Source of the DNA: Saprospiraceae bacterium
Lineage (GTDB): Bacteria > Bacteroidota > Bacteroidia > Chitinophagales > Saprospiraceae
DNA length: 41,095 nucleotides
Direction: 5' to 3'
NCBI GenBank assembly: GCA_020631355.1
Contig: JAHDHL010000020.1
Location: 1 to 41,095, forward strand
Positions 15,714 to 24,588 of this stretch are shown here, one piece after another. The position numbers and the translations under genes are program-made. A model generated the notes under the pieces. That model saw nothing but the letters and a program-made list of their open reading frames with translations. It made no database searches and was not told the DNA's origin. Numbering within the stretch: position 1 is the first letter of the stretch; the number at the start of each line of letters is the position of its first letter.

Positions 15714-18548
15714 TTTTTCCTTGAGGAATTGGCCCGTATAAGACTTCTTGACTTTCACTAATTCCTCTGGAGTTCCTTGGAAAACCAAATGTCCACCATT
15801 CTTGCCTCCACCTGGTCCCAAGTCAATAATCCAATCTGCGGATTTGATGATTTCCATATTATGTTCCACTACAAGTACGGTATGACCCTTTTCAACAAGT
15901 GCATTCAATGCATCCAGTAATTTGCGAATATCATGGAAATGAAGACCAGTGGTTGGTTCGTCAAAAATGAAGAAAATATGTTCTTTGACTCTCTCTTTTC
16001 CGAGGAAAGAGGCTAATTTGACCCGTTGTGCTTCTCCTCCTGATAAGGTGCTAGAGGATTGGCCGAGTTTGATATAGCCTAATCCGACATCGGATAAGGG
16101 TTTCAGTTTGTTGACTACTTCTCTTTCTGCCTGAAAGAATTCAAGCCCCTCATCAATACTCATATCCAACACCTCAAAAATATTCTTACCGTTGTATTGT
16201 ACATCTAGCACTTCCTGCTTGAAACGGTGTCCATTGCATTCTTCGCAAGTCAATCGAACATCAGCCAAGAATTGCATCTCAATGACAACCTCTCCCTCTC
16301 CCTTACATGTTTCACAGCGGCCGCCCTCTACATTAAAAGAGAAATGTTTGGGTTTGAATCCTCTAATTTTTGCGAGTTGTTGATTACAGAACAATTTTCG
16401 GATGGCATCATATGCCTTAACATAGGTTACCGGGTTAGAACGGGAAGAACGTCCGATAGGACTCTGACTTACCATTTCTATTTGGGTAATGGTCTTTAAG
16501 TCACCCTTTAATCCAAGGTGGATGCCAGGAGAAGTTGGATGTGCTTCACCCAAATATTCCTTAAGGGCAGGGAAAAGAATACTTTTGACAAGAGTCGTCT
16601 TTCCTGACCCTGATACACCCGTGACAACCGTCATGGCATTCAAGGGGATTTGGGTAGTAATATCCTTAAGATTGTGTTCTGCAGCTTCTTGGATTTCAAT
16701 GGATTTGGTGAATTTCCTTCTTATTGTGGGGACAGGGATTTCCATTCTACCACTCATGTATTTGGCAGTAAGACTCTCTGCTGCCTCATCATGTATCAAG
16801 TCGTAATGTCCTGCAAATACTACTTCTCCACCATGAATCCCTGCAAAAGGCCCCATGTCAATCAAGTAATCCGCATTTTTGATAATGTCCTCCTCGTGTT
16901 CGACAACAACTACGGTATTGCCCAAATCCCTAAGGTCTTTCAGGACCTTAACCAGTCGGTCCGTATCTCTTGGATGAAGCCCGATACTTGGTTCGTCCAA
17001 TATATAAAGCGAGCTGGTGAGATTGGAACCCAAGGTTCTTGTAAGATTAATCCTTTGGGTTTCACCACCTGATAAGGTGGATGATATTCTATTCAATGTC
17101 AAGTAGCCTAAACCCACTTGATTCATGAAACTTAGTCTATTGGTAATCTCAAGAATAAGTCTCTTGGCAATTTGAGCATCATGGTCACTCAATTGGATAT
17201 TATTAAAATAATCCAAAAGCTCATCAATGGGAAGATTGACAAGTTGGGTGATATCCTTTTTATCAATCTTGACATAGGTGGCCTCTGTCCGAAGTCTTCC
17301 ACCCTTACAAGTATGACAAGAGGTCTTTCCTCTATAACGAGCAAGTATGACCCTGTTTTGTATTTTATAGGTTTTCTCCTCTAGTTCATCAAAATAGATA
17401 TTGATACCATCGAAGTATTGGTTTCCATCCCAGAGTAAGTCCTTTTCATCATCCGTAAGGTCCTTGTAAGCCGTATGTACAGGAAAGTCGAATTTATGGG
17501 CATTTCTAATGAGGGCATCCTTCCATTTCTGTCCCTTTTCTCCTTTCCAACATGCTACACAATTATCATAGACGGAAAGACTTTTATTGGGAATGACCTT
17601 GTCTTCACTGATTCCCATGACTTTGCCATAGCCCTCGCAGGTCTTGCAAGCACCGTATGGATTATTATAATTGAATAGATGGATACTGGGTTCGTCAAAA
17701 GACATTCCATCCAATTCAAAACGATTATTAAAAGGAATATTTTTTTCTCCCTCAACATTCACGATGCAATCTCCTTCGCTTTCTTGGAAAGCAGTAAGAA
17801 TAGAATCGGCAATTCGTTTTACATTTTCCTCGTCATCTTTCCTTACGGCAATCCGATCAATGAGGATAAGCCATTTGGAATCCTGGGTTTTCTTATCGAG
17901 TTTATACCGTTTGTTTTCCAGTACATCCTCAATGCGTTGGAGTTTTTTTCCATCAAAAATCCGAGTATATCCTTTTTGTAAAAGCAGATTCAATTCCTGC
18001 TTGAGGCTACGTTCATATTTTTTTTGAATAGGAATGAATAATTGGATACGAGTTCCCTCCTCTAGGGATTGGATGTAATCTACGGCATCGGATACTTCGT
18101 GTTTCTTTACTTCCTTACCTGATATGGGAGAATAGGTATGTCCTACTCTTGCAAACAGGATGCGGAGGTAATCATAGGCTTCTGTCAGCGATCCAACTGT
18201 GGAGCGGGCATTCTTGGTCGTAACTTTCTGTTCTATAGCAATAGCCGGGCAGATTCCCTTGATGTAATCCACCTCGGGCTTTTTCATTCTCATCAAGAAT
18301 TGTCTGGCGTATGAAGATAGGCTTTCCACATATCTTCGTTGGCCCTCGGCATAAAGCGTATCCATTGTTATGGACGATTTGCCCGAACCCGATACACCCG
18401 TAACGACCACCAATTGGTCTTTGGGTATGGCAATACTGACATCCTTGAGGTTATTGGCCTTGGCTCCTTTGATATATATGGTATTCTCAGGAATGAAATC
18501 TTCTTCTACCTCACTGACAACAACATTGGATGGATTCTTTTTCGCCAT
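15708..18548 (-). CDS. uvrA: Excinuclease ABC subunit A
   Basis: A full-length 946-residue UvrA, the damage-sensing ATPase of nucleotide excision repair, which loads UvrB onto lesions. The first ATPase module has Walker A GVSGSGKS (51-58), the YAEGQRRYVESLSSYARQF block and signature STLSGGETQR. The second module has GVSGSGKTTLVKSI, zinc-finger cysteines (GGRCETCKGEG then TCEECNGHRF) and signature STLSGGEAQR. Q-loops and Walker B motifs are intact. The ATG at 18548 is preceded by a canonical Bacteroidota promoter (18632-18663). It is monocistronic and converges with the GTDC1-like gene. Confidence 0.98.
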   Translation of the reverse strand: MAKKNPSNVVVSEVEEDFIPENTIYIKGAKANNLKDVSIAIPKDQLVVVTGVSGSGKSSITMDTLYAEGQRRYVESLSSYARQFLMRMKKPEVDYIKGICPAIAIEQKVTTKNARSTVGSLTEAYDYLRILFARVGHTYSPISGKEVKKHEVSDAVDYIQSLEEGTRIQLFIPIQKKYERSLKQELNLLLQKGYTRIFDGKKLQRIEDVLENKRYKLDKKTQDSKWLILIDRIAVRKDDEENVKRIADSILTAFQESEGDCIVNVEGEKNIPFNNRFELDGMSFDEPSIHLFNYNNPYGACKTCEGYGKVMGISEDKVIPNKSLSVYDNCVACWKGEKGQKWKDALIRNAHKFDFPVHTAYKDLTDDEKDLLWDGNQYFDGINIYFDELEEKTYKIQNRVILARYRGKTSCHTCKGGRLRTEATYVKIDKKDITQLVNLPIDELLDYFNNIQLSDHDAQIAKRLILEITNRLSFMNQVGLGYLTLNRISSTLSGGETQRINLTRTLGSNLTSSLYILDEPSIGLHPRDTDRLVKVLKDLRDLGNTVVVVEHEEDIIKNADYLIDMGPFAGIHGGEVVFAGHYDLIHDEAAESLTAKYMSGRMEIPVPTIRRKFTKSIEIQEAAEHNLKDITTQIPLNAMTVVTGVSGSGKTTLVKSILFPALKEYLGEAHPTSPGIHLGLKGDLKTITQIEMVSQSPIGRSSRSNPVTYVKAYDAIRKLFCNQQLAKIRGFKPKHFSFNVEGGRCETCKGEGEVVIEMQFLADVRLTCEECNGHRFKQEVLDVQYNGKNIFEVLDMSIDEGLEFFQAEREVVNKLKPLSDVGLGYIKLGQSSSTLSGGEAQRVKLASFLGKERVKEHIFFIFDEPTTGLHFHDIRKLLDALNALVEKGHTVLVVEHNMEIIKSADWIIDLGPGGGKNGGHLVFQGTPEELVKVKKSYTGQFLKEKL

Positions 18549-18631
18549 TACTTTCCGATTTGAGAATCGTATTTGAGAGAATGAATGTACACTATTTATT
18601 AACCTAGAATAGGCCTAAAAGTTTGAACAAA

Positions 18632-18663
18632 CAAAGTTACTCAATTATCGAATGGATTATCAA
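18632..18663 (-). promoter_or_regulatory. Promoter of uvrA (Bacteroidota sigma-A type)
   Basis: Reading the minus strand, TTG (18663-18661) is followed after exactly 21 bases by TAACTTTG (18639-18632), which fits the Bacteroidota consensus TTG/TAnnTTTG with 17-23 base spacing. Transcription should begin near 18625, giving a leader of about 75 bases. The -33 element lies only 2 bases past the terminator of ftsH. Confidence 0.72.
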
Positions 18664-18665
18664 TT

Positions 18666-18699
18666 AAAAAAGCCATTGGGAAACTCCCAATGGCTTTTT
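18666..18699 (-). terminator. Rho-independent terminator after ftsH
   Basis: A perfect 10-bp stem, GCCATTGGGA (18672-18681) with TCCCAATGGC (18685-18694), with a 3-base loop, is flanked by A-run and T-run on the two sides. It therefore works in both directions on paper. Its position 24 bases past the ftsH stop makes it the ftsH terminator. Confidence 0.9.
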
Positions 18700-18722
18700 C
18701 ATATCCAAGAAATAAGTTTTGA

Positions 18723-20738
18723 TTATTCCTTGTTATCAGCAGTATTCTCCTCATTGGAATCATCATCCAATAACTGATTGAATTTTTCTTCTGCTTCTTT
18801 CTTTTGTTCGTCAGCTTTGGTTACATCAAAAGGACGTAATCCGATGAGCTTAATCAAATCTGACTTAAGGACTACTTCCTTGTCCAGCAACTCCTCGGCA
18901 AGCTTTACAACTTCGTTTTTCCTATCCCTTAACAATTGCTTGGCACGTTCGTACTGATCATCAATCATCTTACGAACTTCTTCGTCAATCATTCTGGCCG
19001 TATCATCCGAATAAGGCTTTTCGAATTGATTCTGATTTTGTAAATCATAGAAAGAAACGTTACCCACCTTTTCGTTCATACCATAAACGGCTACCATTCC
19101 GTAGGCCATTTTGGTAACTTGGTCAAGGTCATTCTGGGCTCCTGTTGAAATCTTACCAAAGAAAACTTCTTCTGCCGCACGACCTCCAAGGGTCATACAC
19201 ATTCTATCCTGAAGCTGTTCTGTAGTGGTCAGGTATTGTTCCTTGGGAAGATACTGGGCATAACCCAATGTCCCGATTCCCCTAGGAACGATGGTTACCT
19301 TTACCAATGGAGAAGCATGCTCCAAGAACCAACCACAAATAGCGTGACCTGCTTCGTGGTAGGCGATGACTTTCTTTTCTTCTGGTAGGATGACCTTGGA
19401 TTTCTTTTCCAATCCACCAATGACACGGTCAAGGGCATAATTGAAATCATCCATTTCCACAGCTTTCTTGTTTCTACGGGCTGCTACGAGTGCAGCTTCG
19501 TTACAAACATTAGCGATATCTGCTCCTGCGAAACCAGGTGTCATCTCTGCCAATTGGTCTGGCTGGACATCCTCTTTGTCTATTTTGATGTTCTTAAGGT
19601 GTACCTTGAAAATCGCTTCACGCCCCTTAAGGTCTGGTCGGCCAATTCCGATTTGTCTATCGAAACGTCCGGGTCTAAGCAATGCATTATCCAGAACATC
19701 AGCTCTGTTGGTTGCAGCCATTAGGATAACACCCTTGTCGGTTCCGAAACCATCCATTTCTACCAGAAGTTGATTCAGGGTATTTTCCCTTTCGTCATTT
19801 CCGTTGAAATTGGAGCGGCCCCTTGCACGACCAATAGCATCAATCTCATCAATAAAGATGATACAAGGCGCTTTTTCCCTAGCCTGCTTGAATAGGTCCC
19901 TTACCCTTGAGGCACCGACACCCACAAACATTTCAACGAAATCAGAACCTGATATGGAGAAGAACGGAACTTCCGCTTCACCAGCAACAGCCTTAGCCAA
20001 AAGGGTCTTACCTGTACCCGGAGGGCCTACAAGCAATACTCCCTTAGGAATCTTACCACCAAGTGCGATGTATTTGTCCTTATTCTTCAGGAAATCCACG
20101 ACTTCCATTACTTCTTCCTTAGCTTCGTCAAGGCCTGCCACATCTCCGAAATTGACATTAACCTTTGCGCCATTGTGTAAAGTAGCCTTGGATTTTCCAA
20201 TATTGAAAATCTGCGAACCAGGACCTCCGCCACCAGAACTCACTCTACGCATGATATAAATCCAAAGTAGGATGAGTAATCCAAAAGGTAAAAGCCAGCC
20301 CAATACACCGCTCATCCAATTGGAATCCTTGTCGTATTTGACCTCGAATATCTTATCCGCAGCCAATTTGACTTTCATATCCCTGACTTGGTCCGGGAAT
20401 ACTTCCATTGGAGGTGTTTGGAATGTGTAATGAGGAACCTCTCCGAATTTTCGGGTGGCTGCATTCTCATACAATTCCTTCTTTTTCTCCAAACTATCCT
20501 TTCTGAGATATACCTTGGCATACTCATTATTCTTGATGACGATCAGCTTATCGACATCCCCGGCTCTGGCCATTTCTTCGAATCGCTCAACGGTGATAAT
20601 ATTATCACCTTGGTAGCTCATTGTATAAAAATTCAACAATAAGACTACAACAGCGATGATGGCATAAATCCAATATGGGCTGAAATTCATGCCTGGCTTT
20701 TTGCCATTTATGTTGTTATCCTTTTTATCTTTTTCCAT
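18723..20738 (-). CDS. ftsH: ATP-dependent zinc metalloprotease FtsH
   Basis: A 671-residue membrane AAA+ protease that degrades misfolded membrane proteins and short-lived regulators. Two transmembrane helices (about 20-38 and 144-162) flank a periplasmic domain. The AAA module has Walker A GPPGTGKT (238-245), Walker B IIFIDE (293-298) and the second region of homology with RPGRFDR. The M41 peptidase has the zinc motif HEAGH (461-465). It ends with an acidic, Gln/Glu-rich tail. It lies 78 bases after rsfS on the same strand and no separate promoter was seen between them, so the two may be cotranscribed. A strong terminator follows. Confidence 0.98.
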   Translation of the reverse strand: MEKDKKDNNINGKKPGMNFSPYWIYAIIAVVVLLLNFYTMSYQGDNIITVERFEEMARAGDVDKLIVIKNNEYAKVYLRKDSLEKKKELYENAATRKFGEVPHYTFQTPPMEVFPDQVRDMKVKLAADKIFEVKYDKDSNWMSGVLGWLLPFGLLILLWIYIMRRVSSGGGGPGSQIFNIGKSKATLHNGAKVNVNFGDVAGLDEAKEEVMEVVDFLKNKDKYIALGGKIPKGVLLVGPPGTGKTLLAKAVAGEAEVPFFSISGSDFVEMFVGVGASRVRDLFKQAREKAPCIIFIDEIDAIGRARGRSNFNGNDERENTLNQLLVEMDGFGTDKGVILMAATNRADVLDNALLRPGRFDRQIGIGRPDLKGREAIFKVHLKNIKIDKEDVQPDQLAEMTPGFAGADIANVCNEAALVAARRNKKAVEMDDFNYALDRVIGGLEKKSKVILPEEKKVIAYHEAGHAICGWFLEHASPLVKVTIVPRGIGTLGYAQYLPKEQYLTTTEQLQDRMCMTLGGRAAEEVFFGKISTGAQNDLDQVTKMAYGMVAVYGMNEKVGNVSFYDLQNQNQFEKPYSDDTARMIDEEVRKMIDDQYERAKQLLRDRKNEVVKLAEELLDKEVVLKSDLIKLIGLRPFDVTKADEQKKEAEEKFNQLLDDDSNEENTADNKE

Positions 20739-20816
20739 TCTAGAAAATGTATATTACTAACCTTACTACCATGTAACGTGTGAAAAGTTCAAGAGGTTAT
20801 GAAAATAGAGCCTAAA

Positions 20817-21200
20817 TCAGGCGATATCCTCATATTTAGTGACTTTGGCATCACTCCATAGTTCCTCCAACTGATAAAACTCCCTGGCTTCAGGATAGAA
20901 GACATGAAGGACTGTGATAAAGTAATCGACAAGTACCCATTTGGAATGGTTGGTTCCCTCAACATGGGAAGCAGGTATACCTGCCTCTTTTTTGAGACGG
21001 AAACTCACATTGTCAGCAATGGCCTTAACTTGTGTGGTGGATTCTCCCTCACAGATAATAAAGAAATCTGTAGGGGCCTCGTCCAATTCCCTAAGGTCCA
21101 GCTTGACGATACGTTTACCTTTAATGTCCTGAATGCTGTCTATAATGAGGTCATTGATAGCTTCTGTGCTTAGGTACTCCTTTCTTTCTTCTGTATTCAA
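20817..21200 (-). CDS. rsfS: Ribosomal silencing factor RsfS
   Basis: A 127-residue RsfS (Iojap/DUF143) protein. These bind ribosomal protein uL14 and block joining of the subunits in starvation or during assembly. Family blocks include LDLRELDEAPTDFFIICEG and the HVEGTNHSKWVLVDY core. The start appears to be TTG at 21200: no in-frame ATG precedes the conserved domain. It heads an apparent rsfS-ftsH unit and is divergent from birA. Both of these facing genes seem to use TTG, which could lower their translation. The -7 candidate is at 21260-21267. Confidence 0.93.
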   Translation of the reverse strand: MNTEERKEYLSTEAINDLIIDSIQDIKGKRIVKLDLRELDEAPTDFFIICEGESTTQVKAIADNVSFRLKKEAGIPASHVEGTNHSKWVLVDYFITVLHVFYPEAREFYQLEELWSDAKVTKYEDIA

Positions 21201-21259
21201 AAAACTAATATTTAGTAATTCTATTGTAGGTATTTACCTATTGAATTTATTCCTTTGTA

Positions 21260-21267
21260 CAAATTTA
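21260..21267 (-). promoter_or_regulatory. Candidate -7 element for rsfS-ftsH
   Basis: TAAATTTG on the minus strand matches the Bacteroidota -7 consensus TAnnTTTG exactly and lies 60 bases before the rsfS start. No TTG is found at the usual distance upstream, so only half of the promoter is supported. Confidence 0.38.
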
Positions 21268-21342
21268 CAACTTTATGCATCCGCATATGGGCTAATGATG
21301 AAATGTTATTAATTTCATTATTAAAAATAAGGAAATATATTC

Positions 21343-22104
21343 TTGGATACTCGGTTTAACACACTATTCATTGGAAAAGTTCTTTTAGAGTATGATCGTT
21401 TAGACTCCACTAATAGTCAAGCTGAACGATTATTGAAAGAAAGGAAACTTGCTGATGGCACTGCCATCTTGGCTTATGACCAGTTTTCTGGCAGGGGACA
21501 AATGGGGAATTCGTGGTTCAGCGAGTCGTATACAAACCTAACGACAAGTATTATTCTTTATCCTAAAATTGATTTTCCAAAACAGCAATTCTACCTGAAC
21601 CAAGCGATTGCTCTTGGAGTAAGGGATTGTATAGCTTATTGGCTGGAGGATGTTTGGGTCAAGTGGCCGAATGATATCTATGTGGGAGGAAAGAAAATAG
21701 CAGGAATACTGATTCAGAACTCGATACAGCGTAGACAGATAGGACATAGCATTGTAGGGGTTGGTATAAATGTGAATCAAGGGGAATTCCCAGAGGGAAT
21801 TGGTCAGCCTACCTCGGTTTATTTGGAGAATGGAAAAAATGTATTGGATATAAAAGTCGTCTTAGCGTGTTTGTGTTCCTGTATTGAGAAATGGTATATG
21901 AAGTTGAAGCAAGGGAAGTACGATGAAATAGAAAGTGTATACCATCAATTTTTATACATGAAAGGAATCCCTAGGAAGTATCAATTAGCAAGCGGAGATG
22001 TATTTCAGGGAGAAATAGAACGGGTACTTCCTGATGGAAGATTGGAAATGAGTACGCACAATGGTTTGCAAACCTTTATGTTTAAGGAAATTTCGATGAT
22101 ATGA
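21343..22104 (+). CDS. birA: Biotin--[acetyl-CoA-carboxylase] ligase
   Basis: A 253-residue biotin protein ligase that activates biotin with ATP and attaches it to the carrier domain of acetyl-CoA carboxylase and related enzymes. The biotin/ATP-binding block GRGQMGNSW (50-58), KWPNDIYV (107-114) and GKKIAGIL are intact. There is no N-terminal helix-turn-helix, so it is a group I ligase without repressor function. The start is TTG at 21343, since DSTN and upstream strands need to be included and no ATG is available. Its stop overlaps the GSCFA gene start (ATGA, 22101-22104), so the two are coupled. Confidence 0.95.
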   Translation: MDTRFNTLFIGKVLLEYDRLDSTNSQAERLLKERKLADGTAILAYDQFSGRGQMGNSWFSESYTNLTTSIILYPKIDFPKQQFYLNQAIALGVRDCIAYWLEDVWVKWPNDIYVGGKKIAGILIQNSIQRRQIGHSIVGVGINVNQGEFPEGIGQPTSVYLENGKNVLDIKVVLACLCSCIEKWYMKLKQGKYDEIESVYHQFLYMKGIPRKYQLASGDVFQGEIERVLPDGRLEMSTHNGLQTFMFKEISMI

Positions 22105-23081
22105 AATTCTCCATCTCCTTTGATATCCCCAAGGGGCCATCCTTGGATTATGCTACTTCCACATTGTGTATAGGTTCTTGTTTTGCAGTACACATGGCCA
22201 AACAACTTGAAAATGGAAAGTTTAGTGTAGGACTTAATCCATTTGGAGTTATTTATAATCCGATTTCCATCAAAAATGCACTGGACCACTTGGATAATGG
22301 CTCTCTTTTTAAAGAACAGGACATTTTCTCGCACAAGGAACTTTGGCATAGTTGGATGCATCATGGGGCGTTTTCTGATGTGGATAAGTATGTTGCTCTT
22401 GATAAAATGAACAGGGCACTAGATACATCCAGAAAAATATTGAACTCTGCTCGTTTTCTGATTATAACATTAGGCTCTGCTTTTGTGTATGAGAAAAATG
22501 ATTCTGGGGACATTGTAGCGAATTGCCATAAGATACCTGCTTCCCAGTTTCGTAAACGAATGTTGGGGGTAGAAGAAATTGTAAGTCAATTGGGAACTTC
22601 CCTAGAACAAATCCAAAAAAAATATCCTAAAATACAAGTTATTCTTACCGTAAGTCCCGTAAGGCACATCAGGGATGGGGTGGTAGAAAACCAGAGAAGT
22701 AAATCCACTTTGTTATTAGCCTGTAATCAGTTGTGTGAAAAGGAACAAGTTCATTATTTCCCATCATATGAAATCATGATGGATGAATTGAGGGATTATC
22801 GTTTTTATGGAAAAGACCTTGTGCATCCCTCCGAATCAGCGATTGAATATATCTGGACAAGATTCATGGATACCCATTTTGGAAATCAAACCCGAATACA
22901 ATATGAGAGGGTGATGAAAGTAGTGAGTGGGTTTCAGCACAGAATCCTCCATGAAGGAACGAATGAACATAAGAAATTCCTAGTAGGACAAATTTCCAAA
23001 GCAAGAAATCTGATGGACGAATTGCCTGTTGATTTTACTAATGAAATCAACAGGGCTGAAGAAGAATTAAAGGGTTTCTAG
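22101..23081 (+). CDS. GSCFA-domain protein (SGNH-hydrolase-like)
   Basis: A 326-residue member of the GSCFA family, with the name-giving sequence GSCFA at 25-29 close to the N-terminus. The family resembles SGNH/GDSL esterases: S26 would be the nucleophile position, LITLGSAFVYE fits the middle block, and D239-H242 in KDLVHP fits the C-terminal DxxH. No signal peptide is visible, so it is probably cytoplasmic. Its substrate is unknown. It is translationally coupled to birA by a 4-base overlap, and its 3' end overlaps the TPR gene on the other strand by 15 bases. Family is sure; an acyl-ester hydrolase activity is an inference. Confidence 0.9.
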   Translation: MKFSISFDIPKGPSLDYATSTLCIGSCFAVHMAKQLENGKFSVGLNPFGVIYNPISIKNALDHLDNGSLFKEQDIFSHKELWHSWMHHGAFSDVDKYVALDKMNRALDTSRKILNSARFLIITLGSAFVYEKNDSGDIVANCHKIPASQFRKRMLGVEEIVSQLGTSLEQIQKKYPKIQVILTVSPVRHIRDGVVENQRSKSTLLLACNQLCEKEQVHYFPSYEIMMDELRDYRFYGKDLVHPSESAIEYIWTRFMDTHFGNQTRIQYERVMKVVSGFQHRILHEGTNEHKKFLVGQISKARNLMDELPVDFTNEINRAEEELKGF

Positions 23082-23849
23082 AATCTGCCTGGCTTTCTTT
23101 TGATAGTATTCGTGTCCACTTTCAACTAGGATATCTAAATGTTGTTCAGCAGATGACTTGTCTTCCAGTTTGATATAGGCCAATGAAAGATACCAGTGGA
23201 TTTCATCCTTGTACTTGGAATCCATCTCCGTAAGGGGGGAGAGGTGTTGGATTGCTTCTTCTTCCCGATTGAGCTTCATTAGGGAATACCCAATATGCAA
23301 GTGTGATTGTACATCGTTATTATCCACATCACTGAGATATTGTTCCCAGAAAGGAATGGATGCTTCATATTGTTTCTTCCCGAAAAGTAAAAGGGCTTTT
23401 TCTTTGGTAGGATGCAGCGTTTCTGTAGTATCATTCCCACCTCTTACAGCATAGGAATCTGTTTCGTAGAATTCACCAAAATTGCTGGCATACACATCGT
23501 TATATGAACTTCTGGAAGTATCTCCCCAATATAGGTAAATGCCTCCCATTACCATTGCCCCCAGCAACATGGCAGCCATGCTGTTGATTTTGGGTCGGAT
23601 ACTACGGGTCACAGCCTGAGGTTGATTACCGGATCTACTGGCATAGAATGCATCAAGGCTTGGAACATCATCCATATTGGATTCCATAGACTTGAATCCT
23701 TCTATAGCATCTCCTACAAAAGGGTCGTGAGAAATAGATTCTTCTATTTCCCTGCAACCTTCATCGTTTAGTTTCCCTGACAAATAACTATTGATGTCTT
23801 TGCCTGAAGGTCTTTTCTTTGGTCCGAATATTTTATTTAGTAAGTCCAT
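23067..23849 (-). CDS. Single-pass membrane TPR protein, putative anti-sigma factor
   Basis: A 260-residue protein with an N-terminal cytoplasmic segment (about 15-55, with INSYLSGKLNDEGCREIEE and HDPFVGDAIEGF), one transmembrane helix (91-108) and a periplasmic tetratricopeptide-like region (about 145-258). The N-terminal segment resembles the YLxGxLxxxExxxxE...DPFxxDAxEG block of Bacteroidota anti-sigma and related proteins, but lacks the His/Cys zinc-binding residues. It starts 4 bases after the stop of the ECF sigma factor gene, the usual place for an anti-sigma factor. The role is inferred from position and layout; the TPR part could sense a periplasmic partner. Confidence 0.7.
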   Translation of the reverse strand: MDLLNKIFGPKKRPSGKDINSYLSGKLNDEGCREIEESISHDPFVGDAIEGFKSMESNMDDVPSLDAFYASRSGNQPQAVTRSIRPKINSMAAMLLGAMVMGGIYLYWGDTSRSSYNDVYASNFGEFYETDSYAVRGGNDTTETLHPTKEKALLLFGKKQYEASIPFWEQYLSDVDNNDVQSHLHIGYSLMKLNREEEAIQHLSPLTEMDSKYKDEIHWYLSLAYIKLEDKSSAEQHLDILVESGHEYYQKKARQILETL

Positions 23850-23853
23850 ATTT

Positions 23854-24465
23854 TCAAGTCCTGATTTGAGATTTTTGCAAAATCACCTTCAAGTTTCTTT
23901 TACCATTTTGGATATAGCTTTTCACCTTGGCAAACGGATACCCCAATTGGTCTTCGATTTGCTTGTAGCTCAACTTATCCAAATAAAAAGCCCTAATACA
24001 CGCCTGTTGTTCGGGTTTAAGGCTATTCAATGCTTGGTTAACGGCGTTTTGTCTCTGTTCATGGCCTTGTTCACTATAAAGAGTCAGAAACCCTTCATTT
24101 TCCATAAAATGATCGGAATTTTCTTCAAAAAAATTCTGATCAATACTTTCCACACTTACTTTCTTTGCATTTCGTATCCTGGAAAAACACTCATTTCGAG
24201 TCACATGATAAATCCAGGTATTGAAAGATCGGATATTGGTTTGTTGGGGTAATTTATGCATCAACGACTCGAATACATCCATGGCAGTATCATATGATTC
24301 GTCCTTGCTTTTAAGGTACTTGAGGCAAGTACCATATACCAATGATGAATAACGCCGATAAATCTCACCAAAGCTTTCCTTGCTCTTGGTGGATACGTAT
24401 ATCTTGATTAATTCATCGTCTGGAATGCTCTCGAGATCCTGTCTTTTCTTCCTCATAGGAATCAT
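23854..24465 (-). CDS. ECF-type RNA polymerase sigma factor
   Basis: This 203-residue protein has sigma region 2 (about 35-100, with FGEIYRRYSSLVYGTCLKYL and RSFNTWIYHVTRNEC) and region 4 (about 140-195, with LKPEQQACIRAFYLDKLSYKQIE then AKVKSYIQNGKRNLK). It would direct RNA polymerase to a small regulon on release from its anti-sigma factor. The downstream membrane TPR gene begins 4 bases later and is the likely partner. The ATG at 24456 is an alternative start. The regulon is unknown; neighbouring envelope genes are candidates. Confidence 0.9.
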   Translation of the reverse strand: MIPMRKKRQDLESIPDDELIKIYVSTKSKESFGEIYRRYSSLVYGTCLKYLKSKDESYDTAMDVFESLMHKLPQQTNIRSFNTWIYHVTRNECFSRIRNAKKVSVESIDQNFFEENSDHFMENEGFLTLYSEQGHEQRQNAVNQALNSLKPEQQACIRAFYLDKLSYKQIEDQLGYPFAKVKSYIQNGKRNLKVILQKSQIRT

Positions 24466-24588
24466 TGATATCCTAAATTTAATAGTTGTTGGGGAAATTA
24501 GATTTTGGTCGTATTAAAATAACATATATAATGTAAGATAGTAAAACAGCCTAAATCTGACACCTATGCTAGGATAAAATGATACTTT

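Noticed and set aside
19804-20259. 151-codon open frame opposite ftsH
   Set aside because: It is antisense to the AAA domain of ftsH and has no family features.
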